From Bacteroidales bacterium (GTDB taxonomy: Bacteria; Bacteroidota; Bacteroidia; Bacteroidales; JAADGE01): DNA of 64,000 bases. This document shows, in pieces, positions 25,201 to 35,124 of the stretch. A program made the translations under genes and the position numbers. The stretch is from the NCBI GenBank assembly GCA_021648725.1, contig JAKISF010000010.1, positions 1 to 64,000 on the forward strand, written 5' to 3'. Each line of letters begins with the position of its first letter. Within the stretch, counting starts at the first letter, position 1. The notes under the pieces are model-generated. The model saw nothing but the letters and a program-made list of their open reading frames with translations. It had not been told where the DNA came from and made no database searches.

Positions 25201-27156
25201 ATGTTTTATTCCGGATTAAAGCAAATACTTATTTTAATATCTTTATTTTGTTTGCTGATACCGGTATATTCTCAAAACAATAACATAGCTGACAGTTTAT
25301 TAAACAAACTAAACAAAACAAAAGTTGATACTGATAAAGTTAATATTCTTAACGAATTAAGCTGGTTGTATAATAAATCTGACTTTCAAAAAGCATATAC
25401 TTTTGCAGACAGTGCATTAAAACTTTCACAAAAAATATCATTTAATTCAGGGATTGCTCTTTCATATACACATAAAGCCTATGCTCAAATACGCCTCGGG
25501 AAACCTGATGATGCCCTCATAAATATAAATAAATCTTTGGCTGTTTATGAAATTCTTAAAGACAAGGTAAATATTGCAAAAAATTTAACTACAATCTCTC
25601 AAATTTATTACGGAAAACAAGATTATGATAAAGCTGTTGAATATACTGAAAAATCAATTGAAATTCGAAAACAGAACAATATTTTAAAAGACACCGAAAT
25701 AAACTATATGATACTCGGCGTAATTTATACCGAACAAGGGAAATATACCGAAGCACTGGAAATGCTGTTTATTTCTGTTGATAATTGTGAGAAAAACAGT
25801 AATAAAAACAGTTTAGCAAGTAATTATAATAATATAGCAATAGTTTACAGAAAATTAAACGACAGCGAATCTGCAATTGAATACTACAATAAAGCACTTG
25901 ATATATACAAAAACCTTAACAATATATACGGTGAGCTTAAAATATTAAATAATTTAGCTGTTATTTATGAAAAAGATAAAAATCTTGAAAAAGCAAAAGA
26001 GTATTACTCAAAAGCATTAGAATACAGCAAAAAAGTGAATTTCCCGAAAGGAATTGCAATGACACTCTCTAATTTGGCAGGAATTAATATATCAGAAAAA
26101 AAATATAACGAAGCAAATGAAAAATTGGACGAATCAATTAATATTTATTCGACAATAAATGACAATTACGGAGTAACTAATGTCAATTTGCTGAAAGGTC
26201 AAATTTATTTTGAAACAGGGAATTATGAAACTGCTTTAATTTATACCGAAAAAGCATATAATAAAGCAAAAAAAATAGGACTGCTTAAACATGAATCAGA
26301 AGCTGCTCTTCAACTTTCAAAAGTTTATGAAAAGATGTTAAATTTTAAGAAATCTCTTAAATATTATCACGAGTTTTATAAAACAAATGACAGTATCTTT
26401 AACATTGAAAACTCAAAGATTACAGAAGAAATGAAAAACAGATTTGAAGTTGAAAACAATAAAAAAGAACTAACCATTAAAAATCAAAAAATAACATTAC
26501 TGGAAAATCAGAAAAAAATAAATTCTGTCAAGAACATTGCTTATATTTCTGTAATTATACTAATCTTTATTTTTATTTTATTTACCGTCATTTTCTATAA
26601 AAACAAAATAAAACGAAAAAATGAACTGATTGAGAAAAACAAAAAGATTAATGATATTGAAAAAAAAGCACTTCAAATAGAAATTGAAGCAAAAGAATTC
26701 AAAACAAAACAACTTGAACATGAAATTGAATATAAAAATAAAGAACTCCAAACTTTTGCTCATTACATCATTGACAAAAATGACTTTATTATAAAAATTC
26801 AAAAAAATATAAAAGATATTCAAAAAAACCTTTCGGTAAATTCACATAAACATTTGCAATCAATTCTGATAGACATTAATAATAAAATTCAAGCAGTAAA
26901 AGAAAACGAAGAATTTTTAGCCCATGTTGACCATATTAACAGTAACTTTTATTACAAACTAAAAAATACATATCCCGACATTTCTGAAAACGAACAACGT
27001 TTGGCATCACTTCTTAAAATTGGCTTATCTTCAAAAGAAATCGCTTCAATTCTTCATATTACATCAAAAAGTGTAGATACAAATAGGTATCGTTTAAGAA
27101 AAAAGCTTAATTTACATCAAGATGTTAATCTGAATATATTCTTCCGAAATTTGTAA
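25201..27156 (+). CDS. TPR sensor-like membrane protein with LuxR-type DNA-binding domain
   Basis: 651 residues. Signal peptide (to about 27), then about eight TPR repeats in the periplasm (for example ALDIYKNLNNIYGELKILNN), one membrane helix near 447-468 (IAYISVIILIFIFILFTVIF), a cytosolic coiled coil (about 470-520) and a C-terminal LuxR/GerE helix-turn-helix (LSSKEIASILHITSKSVDTN, RYRLRKKL). This one-component architecture is common in Bacteroidota and would carry an envelope signal directly to DNA. A TAAGTTTG -7 box (25188-25195) lies 5 bases before the ATG, so the mRNA may be leaderless. Confidence 0.85.
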   Translation: MFYSGLKQILILISLFCLLIPVYSQNNNIADSLLNKLNKTKVDTDKVNILNELSWLYNKSDFQKAYTFADSALKLSQKISFNSGIALSYTHKAYAQIRLGKPDDALININKSLAVYEILKDKVNIAKNLTTISQIYYGKQDYDKAVEYTEKSIEIRKQNNILKDTEINYMILGVIYTEQGKYTEALEMLFISVDNCEKNSNKNSLASNYNNIAIVYRKLNDSESAIEYYNKALDIYKNLNNIYGELKILNNLAVIYEKDKNLEKAKEYYSKALEYSKKVNFPKGIAMTLSNLAGINISEKKYNEANEKLDESINIYSTINDNYGVTNVNLLKGQIYFETGNYETALIYTEKAYNKAKKIGLLKHESEAALQLSKVYEKMLNFKKSLKYYHEFYKTNDSIFNIENSKITEEMKNRFEVENNKKELTIKNQKITLLENQKKINSVKNIAYISVIILIFIFILFTVIFYKNKIKRKNELIEKNKKINDIEKKALQIEIEAKEFKTKQLEHEIEYKNKELQTFAHYIIDKNDFIIKIQKNIKDIQKNLSVNSHKHLQSILIDINNKIQAVKENEEFLAHVDHINSNFYYKLKNTYPDISENEQRLASLLKIGLSSKEIASILHITSKSVDTNRYRLRKKLNLHQDVNLNIFFRNL

Positions 27157-27332
27157 AAGTTGAGATTTTAAAACACATTAGCTCCACATTATCAGCAATA
27201 TAATAAATATGTTGTTGTGATTATAAATGCAAATAATCAAAAATTGTAGTTATTAAACCAATAGTATTTACTTGCTGCTGACATAAAACCGTTGTATAAT
27301 TGCACTAAAATAATTTATAAAAATTTATTGAT

Positions 27333-30212
27333 ATGAAAAACCTTGTGCTTATAATACTAATCTTTATCGGAATATCTGACACGGTTGCCATAAATACTCC
27401 GACACAAAGTTCGCCTGCAAGCGGAACAGTCAATTTACACACAAATACAGTTTTGTGGATTAATCAAGTAACCGGTGCAACAGAGTACGACTATTTGCTT
27501 GATACTGTACCGACTTATGATTCACCCGCATTAAGAACAAAAACTCATTCAAGTTCATTCGGCGGATGGACTACAAACGACCTTTTTTACGGAAAAACCT
27601 ACTACTGGAAAATCAGAGCAAGAAACACAACAGATACATCTGCATGGTCGTCAACTTGGACTTTTACGACACACAGCATCGGAGTATCACAAAGTTCGCC
27701 GGCAAGCAATGCCTTACAGATGGATTTAAGCTTAGTTTTGTGGATAAACAGATTAGGTTCTGAAAATTATGACTATCAGTTAGATACTGTTCCTACATTT
27801 GATTCTCCCGATTTACAGGAATACACACATACAGATGTTTACGGAGGACAAACCGTAAATGACTTAAGATACGGAAAGAAATATTATTGGCGTGTAAGAG
27901 GAAGAAATAGTTCTGATACTTCAAATTGGACAGGAACTTGGAATTTTACTACTAAAAATTACGGGGTAACACTGCAAAGCCCGTATAATAACACTACAAA
28001 TATAGATCCTCAGATATCTTTGTTCATCAATAAAGTAACAGGTTCTGAAAACTATGACTACCAATTAGATACTGTTTCAACATTTGACTCGCCGAACTTA
28101 AAGGAATTTTCACATACAAGCTCATACAGCGGTTGGGCAGTTTCCGACTTAAGATACGGACAAAAATACTATTGGCGAGCAAGGGGAAGAAATAGTTCTG
28201 ATACTTCAAATTGGACAGGAACTTGGAATTTTACTACTAAAAATTACGGAGTAACACTGCAAAGCCCGTATAATAACACTACAAATATAGATCCTCAAAT
28301 ATCTTTGTTCATTAATAAAGTTACAGGCTCTGAAAACTATGACTACCAATTAGATACTGTTTCAACATTTGACTCGCCGAATTTAAAGGAATTTTCGCAC
28401 ACAAGCTCATACAGCGGTTGGGCAGTTTCTGATTTAAGATACGGACAAAAATATTATTGGCGAGCAAGGGGAAGAAATAGTTCTGATACATCAAATTGGA
28501 CAGGAACATGGAATTTTACTACTAAAAATTACGGGGTAACACTGCAAAGCCCGTATAATAACACTACAAGCATACCGCCATTGATTGCATTATTTATAAA
28601 TAAAGTAACAGGTTCAGATAACTATGATTATCAACTGGATACCCTGTCAACTTTCGATTCTCCGGACTTACAAGAATTTTCACATACAAACTCATACAGC
28701 GGTTGGTCTGTTTCTGACTTAAGATATAACAAAAAATACTATTGGAGAGCGAGAGGAAGAAATGATACTGATACATCCGGTTGGACAGGAACATGGAACT
28801 TTACCACTAAGGTTTACGGTGCAACACCATCCTCACCTGCAAGCGGATCTATAAGCATATCAACAAATACCACATTATGGTTGAATAAAGTAACAGGAAG
28901 TGATAATTATGATTATCAAATTGATACAAGTTTAAACTTCAATTCTCCTTTACTTGCGGAATATACGCATTCAAGCACTTACAGCGGAATAGGTATCAGT
29001 TTAACACGTTACGGTCAAAAATACTACTGGCGAGTAAGGGGAAGAAATGATACTGATACTTCACGATGGTCATCTGCTTGGAACTTGACAACTTTCTTTG
29101 AACTTACAGAATCTCCGGTATTAATTGCTCCTGCAAACGGAAGTATTGGTATTACTTACAGTTCTGTTTCTTTAGATTGGAACTCAATTGCAAGTGTTAG
29201 TTCATATCAATATGAAGTAAGTACAAGCAATGATTTTTCTGCACTTATTAAAAGCGGAACAACATCTTTAACTGATCGTACAATAACCGGCTTAGACCCT
29301 AACACAGTTTACTATTGGCGTATCAGAGGTGAAAATTCTAACGGATTCTCTCCTTGGTCAGAAGTATGGAGTTTTACGACGGAAACAACCACAATGACAG
29401 CTCCTGTTTTAATAAGCCCTGCTAATTCCGCTACGAATATTTCTTCAACTTCAATTGACTTTTCATGGCAAAGCGTATTCGGTGCAAATGAATATATTTT
29501 TGAAATTTCACAAGATAATACATTTACAACAGGTGTTACGACTCAAAATATTTCAAACACATCAAATAATTTAGTCGCACTTAACGAAAACACGACTTAT
29601 TATTGGCGTGTTGCTTCAACTGACGGTTATACAACAAGTTCGTGGAGTGACGTTTGGAATTTTACGACAGAAGGAACTTTACTTGCTCCTTCATTAATCA
29701 GCCCTTCAGATAATGCAACAAATCAATTAACAGATATTACACTTAGTTGGAGTGCCGTTACAAATGCTGCAAGTTATGAATATCAATACAGTACGGACAA
29801 TAGTTTTTCAACATACATCAGCGGAACAACAAACAATACCGATTTCTTAATAAGCGGCTTAAACAATAATACAACCTACTACTGGAAAGTAAATGCAACT
29901 GACGGAACAAACTATTCTGCTTGGAGTGAAATATGGAGTTTTACAACTGAAAATAACAGTAAAGTAGGTAATATAAACAATATTAACACAGATATATATC
30001 CGAACCCTGCCGATAATGTATTTAATATAAAATCTGATATCGTTATTGATTATATAAATATTACAGATATTTCAGGAAAAGAGGTTTATTCGAGCAAAAA
30101 AGCCGATAAAGAATTTACCATTCAAACAAACAACTTTACGGAAGGAATTTATATTATTAAATTATTTTATTCGGATAAAAGAGAAGTTAAAAAGATTATT
30201 ATTACACATTAA
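27333..30212 (+). CDS. T9SS-exported repeat protein with fibronectin-III-like modules
   Basis: 959 residues. Signal peptide, then six repeats of about 95 residues (each with a NYDYQLDT, DLRYGxKYYWRxRGRN and TSxWTGTWNFTT pattern), three to four more divergent fibronectin-III-like modules (YYWRVxxxDG, SWSDVWNFTTE), and a C-terminal T9SS type-A sorting domain starting IYPNPADNVFNIKSD and ending KREVKKIIITH. It should be secreted through the outer membrane and anchored on the cell surface, where it may mediate adhesion. The third and fourth repeats are identical in protein sequence. Confidence 0.85.
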   Translation: MKNLVLIILIFIGISDTVAINTPTQSSPASGTVNLHTNTVLWINQVTGATEYDYLLDTVPTYDSPALRTKTHSSSFGGWTTNDLFYGKTYYWKIRARNTTDTSAWSSTWTFTTHSIGVSQSSPASNALQMDLSLVLWINRLGSENYDYQLDTVPTFDSPDLQEYTHTDVYGGQTVNDLRYGKKYYWRVRGRNSSDTSNWTGTWNFTTKNYGVTLQSPYNNTTNIDPQISLFINKVTGSENYDYQLDTVSTFDSPNLKEFSHTSSYSGWAVSDLRYGQKYYWRARGRNSSDTSNWTGTWNFTTKNYGVTLQSPYNNTTNIDPQISLFINKVTGSENYDYQLDTVSTFDSPNLKEFSHTSSYSGWAVSDLRYGQKYYWRARGRNSSDTSNWTGTWNFTTKNYGVTLQSPYNNTTSIPPLIALFINKVTGSDNYDYQLDTLSTFDSPDLQEFSHTNSYSGWSVSDLRYNKKYYWRARGRNDTDTSGWTGTWNFTTKVYGATPSSPASGSISISTNTTLWLNKVTGSDNYDYQIDTSLNFNSPLLAEYTHSSTYSGIGISLTRYGQKYYWRVRGRNDTDTSRWSSAWNLTTFFELTESPVLIAPANGSIGITYSSVSLDWNSIASVSSYQYEVSTSNDFSALIKSGTTSLTDRTITGLDPNTVYYWRIRGENSNGFSPWSEVWSFTTETTTMTAPVLISPANSATNISSTSIDFSWQSVFGANEYIFEISQDNTFTTGVTTQNISNTSNNLVALNENTTYYWRVASTDGYTTSSWSDVWNFTTEGTLLAPSLISPSDNATNQLTDITLSWSAVTNAASYEYQYSTDNSFSTYISGTTNNTDFLISGLNNNTTYYWKVNATDGTNYSAWSEIWSFTTENNSKVGNINNINTDIYPNPADNVFNIKSDIVIDYINITDISGKEVYSSKKADKEFTIQTNNFTEGIYIIKLFYSDKREVKKIIITH
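27961..28530 (+). repeat. 285-base tandem duplication inside the surface-protein gene
   Basis: Two adjacent 285-base units (27961-28245 and 28246-28530) differ at 13 positions by my count and every difference is synonymous, so both encode the same 95 residues. Further units before and after are clearly related but diverged. Confidence 0.85.
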
Positions 30213-30231
30213 AGCAATTTATTTTCTCAGT

Positions 30232-30264
30232 AAAAAGCAAGGCAAAAAATGGTCTTGCTTTTTT
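30232..30264. terminator. Bidirectional terminator
   Basis: AAAAAGCAAG and CTTGCTTTTT form a 10-base-pair stem around a 12-base loop with A/T runs on both sides. It ends the T9SS repeat gene and overlaps the stop codon of the convergent ankyrin gene. Confidence 0.85.
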
Positions 30265-31660
30265 ATTGCAGTTTTTCCAAATAATCAATAATCATATTGG
30301 CAGCATCAACGCTTTTGGCATATTCAGCCATATTCATTTTTTTAAACATTATTTTCGGGTTTGCACCGTTGTCAATAAGAAGTTTTATCATAGGGAAATT
30401 TGCCTCTGCAATTGCCATGCTTAAACAAGATTCGTGATATTCATTTTTAAAGTTAACATTTGCTCCGGCATCAATCAAAACTTGTGCAGAAATATATTTA
30501 TTATAATCAATTGCTTGCATTAAAGCCGTTTTATTAAAATACCCCGAATACTCCAAATTTGCTCCGGCATCAATTAATAATTTCACAATTTCATCATTAT
30601 CTGTATATACCGCAAACATTAAAGCTGATTTTTTTGTCCATTCTTTTTCGTTAGGGTTTGCACCCTGCTCTATATAAAATTTAATTAAATCAACATTTTT
30701 GCTTTTAATAACTTCTAAAAAAGGATAATCGGCTGTCGATCTGTCTTCCCTGTACATAATGTTAACTCCTGCATTTTGCAGTTTCTTTATTGTATTAACA
30801 TCTCCGTATTTTATTGCTCCGAATATTAACGGATCTCTGTCAGGAAATTTCCCTGTTGAAGTATTATTCAAGCCTGCTTCAAGAAGTATATCAAGAATTT
30901 TTTCATTTCCGAATAATATTTTGTAATCAAATTCAGAATTATTAACATTAGGCTTTAAGTTCAATACACGTTTTAATAATTGCTCATTTTCTAAGGCAAA
31001 ATTAATATCAATTGTTTCATTATCTGCACCAAGTTCAACCATCTTTTCTAACACATCAATATTTTTACAACCTGATAAATTTGCATATTCAACTTTACAT
31101 CCGGATTCTAAAAGAAGATTTATAATTTTCTTATTATCAACACTTAATGCAACATCAATCGGAAATATTTTATTCTTTGAAGGGGCATTTACATTTGCTT
31201 TCAATTCAATCATTTTTTTAACTACATTATATTTGCTTGTGTTTATTGCTTCTAAAAAAGGAGTTGAATTATCTGAATAAGTTCTGTATCTGTTTCTGTA
31301 AAAATGTTTAATAATCGGAATATAAGTTCCTGCTTTTCTTATCGAATACTGATATTCTATTACGGCATCAGGATTTGCTCCTTTATTGATAAGAATCTCA
31401 ATATTCTCAATAAACTTTGTTTCTGAATACTTTTCATATTCCGTAATCAAATTAAATAATGCTAAATCTAATGAATCTTCCGAAATTTTAATTTTGTCAA
31501 AATCAATTGTATCTTTCGGATGATAATCTGTATCTGAAATTTCGGAATTTAATATATCTGATAAATTTACAATTTTCTCATCTTTATTATTTTTAGAACT
31601 TGTTCTTATACAAGAACCTAACAATATCAAAACTATTATTGAAAAATATATTTTCTTCAT
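30263..31660 (-). CDS. Ankyrin-repeat lipoprotein
   Basis: 465 residues. Lipoprotein signal VLILLGSCIRT, so the protein is periplasmic or membrane attached. From about residue 70 there are roughly ten ankyrin repeats, most canonical towards the C-terminus (SALMFAVYTDNDEIVKLLID, then AGANLEYSGYFNKTALMQAI, and PMIKLLIDNGANPK). Ankyrins bind other proteins; the partner is unknown. It is the last gene after hydA (2-base gap) in a minus-strand string. Periplasmic ankyrin proteins in other bacteria can guard against oxidative damage, but nothing here proves that role. Confidence 0.88.
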   Translation of the reverse strand: MKKIYFSIIVLILLGSCIRTSSKNNKDEKIVNLSDILNSEISDTDYHPKDTIDFDKIKISEDSLDLALFNLITEYEKYSETKFIENIEILINKGANPDAVIEYQYSIRKAGTYIPIIKHFYRNRYRTYSDNSTPFLEAINTSKYNVVKKMIELKANVNAPSKNKIFPIDVALSVDNKKIINLLLESGCKVEYANLSGCKNIDVLEKMVELGADNETIDINFALENEQLLKRVLNLKPNVNNSEFDYKILFGNEKILDILLEAGLNNTSTGKFPDRDPLIFGAIKYGDVNTIKKLQNAGVNIMYREDRSTADYPFLEVIKSKNVDLIKFYIEQGANPNEKEWTKKSALMFAVYTDNDEIVKLLIDAGANLEYSGYFNKTALMQAIDYNKYISAQVLIDAGANVNFKNEYHESCLSMAIAEANFPMIKLLIDNGANPKIMFKKMNMAEYAKSVDAANMIIDYLEKLQ

Positions 31661-31662
31661 GG

Positions 31663-33027
31663 TTATCGTTTTAAAAAGTTTCCTTTATTTGCTTTTTGTA
31701 AAGATAATTGATTATTTTTAAAAACAATATTACCTTTTAATAAAATAAACTCGGTTTTACCCTTTATTATTGCAGATTCAAAAATATTCAAATCACAATT
31801 TTGATGATGTTTTTTTGCAGAAATAACACTTTCCGCTTCTTTATCCCAAATAATAATATCGGCATCGGAACCTATTGCAATTTCTCCTTTCTTAGGGTAT
31901 AACCCAAAGATTTTTGCGGCATTTGTTGATGTTAAAGCAACAAATTCATTCAGGTTAATTTTATTTTCAAGAACACCGTAAGTGTAAAGTAAAGACAATC
32001 TGTGCTCAACACCACCGGCTCCGTTGGGTATTTTTCTGAAATCATTTTCTCCTTGTTTTTTTTGCTCAAATGTAAAAGGGCAATGATCTGTACCTACAGT
32101 TTGAATTGTTTTATCTTTTAAAGCATTCCAAAGAGCATTATTATCTTCCTTTTTTCTTAAAGGCGGACTGAAAACAAATTTTGCAGTTTCTTCAAATTTC
32201 CCTTTTAATTTTGAATCGTCAAGCAAAAGGTATTGCGGACAAGTTTCACCATATACATTTACACCTTTTTTTTGTGCTTCTTTAATGTATTCTACTGACT
32301 CTTTGGTCGATACATGAACAATATAAACAATACAATTTGTTTGCTCGGCAAATGCAATTACTTTTTTTACCGCTTCGGATTCACTTCTGTTCGGTCTTGA
32401 CAAGGCATGATATTCCGGGCTAAGTTTATTTTGTTCGGCATAAGCATTTCTTAATTCTTCAATCTCATCACCATTTTCGGCATGAACGGTAATAATTCCG
32501 CCGGCATCTGCAACAGTTTTCATAACTTTTAATAAAACATCATCTTCCAAACCGATGCTGTTTTTATATGCCGTATAAACTTTAAAAGAAGTTATGCCTG
32601 CTTTAATTACTTCTTCAATTTCGTTTTCTATATTCTTGTGCCAATCAACAGGGGAAACATGGAAACTGTAATCAATAACAGAATTTTCGGCTTCTTTTTT
32701 TCTTTCATTTAATGCTTCAATCAGACTTTGAGCTTTTCGGGGAGTAACAAAATCAATTATTGTAGTTGTTCCGCCAAAAAGAGCGGCTTTGCTTCCTGTA
32801 TAGAAATCATCGGCTGAATATCCTGCCGGTGTAGGAAGGTGCATATGAACATGTGGGTCAATTCCGCCGGGAAAAATATATTTATCTTCGGCATTAATAA
32901 TCTCTGCGTTTTCAATATTTGAAATATTTTCAGATATTTCTGAAATAAAGCCGCCTTTAATTAAAATATCCGATTTAAAAGTTCTTTCGGAAGTTACAAT
33001 TATACCGTTTTTAATTAAAAGTCGCAT
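31663..33027 (-). CDS. hydA: Dihydropyrimidinase / hydantoinase
   Basis: A cyclic amidohydrolase of the D-hydantoinase type, 454 residues. The two-metal site is complete: DPHVHMHLP, the Lys to be carboxylated in SFKVYTAYK, ITVHAENGDEI, CIVYIVHVSTKES and TVGTDHCPF. Dihydropyrimidinases open hydantoin or dihydropyrimidine rings. Beside an SsnA-like amidohydrolase and close to a xanthine-dehydrogenase-like gene it resembles the hydA of bacterial purine-degradation clusters. It overlaps nothing but is only 2 bases from its upstream and downstream neighbours. Confidence 0.9.
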   Translation of the reverse strand: MRLLIKNGIIVTSERTFKSDILIKGGFISEISENISNIENAEIINAEDKYIFPGGIDPHVHMHLPTPAGYSADDFYTGSKAALFGGTTTIIDFVTPRKAQSLIEALNERKKEAENSVIDYSFHVSPVDWHKNIENEIEEVIKAGITSFKVYTAYKNSIGLEDDVLLKVMKTVADAGGIITVHAENGDEIEELRNAYAEQNKLSPEYHALSRPNRSESEAVKKVIAFAEQTNCIVYIVHVSTKESVEYIKEAQKKGVNVYGETCPQYLLLDDSKLKGKFEETAKFVFSPPLRKKEDNNALWNALKDKTIQTVGTDHCPFTFEQKKQGENDFRKIPNGAGGVEHRLSLLYTYGVLENKINLNEFVALTSTNAAKIFGLYPKKGEIAIGSDADIIIWDKEAESVISAKKHHQNCDLNIFESAIIKGKTEFILLKGNIVFKNNQLSLQKANKGNFLKR

Positions 33028-33029
33028 TT

Positions 33030-33656
33030 TTAATTATTTTTCTCGAGAATTTTAATGTAATTTCCGTCTTCTTGTCGAACAAAACCTATTTTTTTCAGAT
33101 ATTTTACATGATTATACGATTGAGGGAAAACAATAATTTGTTCAATTCCGTCTTCAATAAAATTATTTCTTAATCTTCCGTAAACAAATTTTGCATTTTT
33201 ATAATCTCTGTATGCAGGAACAACAAAATCAAGACCTACTTTAAGTGTCTTTTTATCAATTTTATGAGCAAGAAAGATACCTGCAACAGCCATATTTCTT
33301 AATATGAAAAAACTGATTGTATTAAGTTCCGGTTTATAAGTGAAACCGGGAAAAAATTTATCAATTTCTTTTTTATGAAACTTTAAAAACTCTAATAAAT
33401 ATTTATTTACACTGCGAATTTCAATTGTAGTAAAAAGCTCTTTTTTATTGTAAATTCTTACGAGGTAAAAAATATCAACAGAAATAATGAACGTGTTTAA
33501 AACAACAATAGGTATTGCGTTAAATAAAATACCGTATGTTAAAAAAAATGATGCTCCGGCTAAATTTATCCATCTGAACTTAACAATCGAGTTCATTGTC
33601 ATTGACACGGCAATTATTATTGATGCGATGTATCCTATTATTTGAATGTAATCCAT
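33030..33656 (-). CDS. YgjV-like membrane protein fused to an acetyltransferase-like domain
   Basis: 208 residues. The first 80 form three membrane helices like the YgjV inner-membrane family (IIGYIASIIIAVSMTMNSIV, RWINLAGASFFLTYGILFN, VVLNTFIISVDIFYLVRIY). The last 110 residues are soluble and resemble a GNAT fold: MAVAGIFLAHKI, VDFVV-like strand, DYKNAKFVYGRLRNNF and the typical C-terminal HVKYLKKIGFVRQEDGNYI. The acetyl-CoA loop is not clear, so activity is uncertain. The gene is sandwiched between ssnA-like and hydA genes, 2 bases from hydA. Confidence 0.75.
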   Translation of the reverse strand: MDYIQIIGYIASIIIAVSMTMNSIVKFRWINLAGASFFLTYGILFNAIPIVVLNTFIISVDIFYLVRIYNKKELFTTIEIRSVNKYLLEFLKFHKKEIDKFFPGFTYKPELNTISFFILRNMAVAGIFLAHKIDKKTLKVGLDFVVPAYRDYKNAKFVYGRLRNNFIEDGIEQIIVFPQSYNHVKYLKKIGFVRQEDGNYIKILEKNN

Positions 33657-33727
33657 TAAATTAGTTTAAAGTTTAAAGAAAAAAGTAAACGCAAAGCAAA
33701 GTCAAAACTTTTACTTTTCAAAATATT

Positions 33728-33762
33728 ATTTCTCATTGAACATTATTAATTTCTCATTGAAC
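33728..33762. repeat. 14-base direct repeat at the ssnA stop codon
   Basis: ATTTCTCATTGAAC occurs at 33728-33741 and 33749-33762, period 21. The second copy covers the last codons of the ssnA-like gene; the first lies just past its stop. It looks like a small slippage duplication of the gene end. Confidence 0.6.
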
Positions 33763-35008
33763 TCCAAAGACGCAAAGATTGTTCTTGTGCAAATTGCATT
33801 ATTTCGCTTTCATTCACATTTTGGATAATTCTGTTTTTAACAATTAATTTACCGTTTGAAATAACGTGCTGAACATCGTTTGAGTTAAACCCGAACACAA
33901 AATGACCGAGAAAATTATCTTTTGTAAGTGGTGTGGGCGATTGATAATCCATCACAACCAGGTTGTTTTCTCCGTCGCCTGCAAAGCTATTTTCTGCAAG
34001 ATAGTTATGTACATTACGAAAACGTTGATAAACACCGGGGTAATCAATTGTGTCGAAACCTTGACCTACAAAAAAGGCTTGTTGTGCCGAACGCAGCATA
34101 TCACTGTGCATTCCGTCAGTGCCTAATAATAAGTTGTTTCCTAAATCTTTTGCATTAAAATAGCCTACATTATTATTTAAATTACTTTCTGTGTTTTGAA
34201 CCACATAAGCTTTTGAGTTTTTAATCAGTTTTTTTTCATTATCAGAAAGGTGCAAGCAATGCCCAAGTATTGTTTTTGATGAATTTAAAACACCGTAATC
34301 ATCCAATCGTTCAATAACCCTTTTGCCGTAATTGATTAATGAATGGTCTTGGTCGTAACGGTCTTCGGCAACATGGATGTGAAAACCGGAATTATATTTT
34401 TGCATTAAATCAGCAGCTTTTTTCATGCTTTTGTTTCCTACGGTGAAAGAAGCATGCAAACCAACAAGAGCTTGGTTGTTTTTAAGATAATTTTCTGTTT
34501 CTGCAAGTCCTTGTTCTGCTTTTTCAAGTCCGTCACGATCTGTTATTTCATAACATAAAAGGTGACTCACCCCCACTCTGTCGAATGCATTTGCGATGAT
34601 ATCCAAAGAGCCTTCAATAAAATTTGGCGATGCATGATGGTCAATGGCAAATGTAGAACCTGCCTTTGCACATGCAATTGCCGTAGCCAATGCACTTGCT
34701 TCAATCATGTCCTTATCCAAGGATTTATCCAGAGTCCACCAAACATATTTTAGGATTTCATAGAAATTCTCGGGATTTTTTTTCGGAGCCCCCATGCCTC
34801 TTGCTAATGCTGAATAAACATGATGATGCCCGACTGCAAAAGATTTCGTAACAATTTTACCGGTGCAATCTATCACTTCAGCACCCTTAACATCTGCATT
34901 TCCGGAAAAGCTTATTCTTCCTTCAATTCCTTCTTCTGCAAGAATATTGGTTTGTTTAATTTCCAGGGTTTTATAATCTATAAATGTTGCGTTTTTTAAG
35001 AGTATCAT
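33746..35008 (-). CDS. ssnA: SsnA-like amidohydrolase
   Basis: 420 residues of the metal-dependent amidohydrolase superfamily, closest in layout to SsnA / guanine-deaminase-like enzymes. Metal ligands are visible in AVGHHHVYSALARGMG, GFHIHVAEDRYDQ, TILGHCLHLS and LLGTDGMHSDM. SsnA homologues occur in clusters with hydA and xanthine-dehydrogenase-like genes and are needed for purine (uric acid) breakdown in gut anaerobes. It is the first of a string ssnA-ygjV-hydA-ankyrin. The AVGHHH replaces the more usual PGHxH, with Val-Gly before the His pair. Confidence 0.85.
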   Translation of the reverse strand: MILLKNATFIDYKTLEIKQTNILAEEGIEGRISFSGNADVKGAEVIDCTGKIVTKSFAVGHHHVYSALARGMGAPKKNPENFYEILKYVWWTLDKSLDKDMIEASALATAIACAKAGSTFAIDHHASPNFIEGSLDIIANAFDRVGVSHLLCYEITDRDGLEKAEQGLAETENYLKNNQALVGLHASFTVGNKSMKKAADLMQKYNSGFHIHVAEDRYDQDHSLINYGKRVIERLDDYGVLNSSKTILGHCLHLSDNEKKLIKNSKAYVVQNTESNLNNNVGYFNAKDLGNNLLLGTDGMHSDMLRSAQQAFFVGQGFDTIDYPGVYQRFRNVHNYLAENSFAGDGENNLVVMDYQSPTPLTKDNFLGHFVFGFNSNDVQHVISNGKLIVKNRIIQNVNESEIMQFAQEQSLRLWSSMRN

Positions 35009-35124
35009 TCTTTACAATATATATATTAAACATTATTAAAGTAACACATTCCTTACATCAACCGCTAAATGTTCATATATTCAGCGATTACAATCCCCAA
35101 ACTTACATTTTTTAAACATAAATA

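Noticed and set aside
27157-27332. Possible promoter or RNA in the gap before the T9SS repeat gene
   Set aside because: Only a weak TATAATTG resemblance to the -7 box was found and no hairpin; nothing firm enough to call.
27333-30212. Repeats considered as CRISPR or satellite DNA
   Set aside because: The repeats are in-frame coding modules of 95 codons without spacers.
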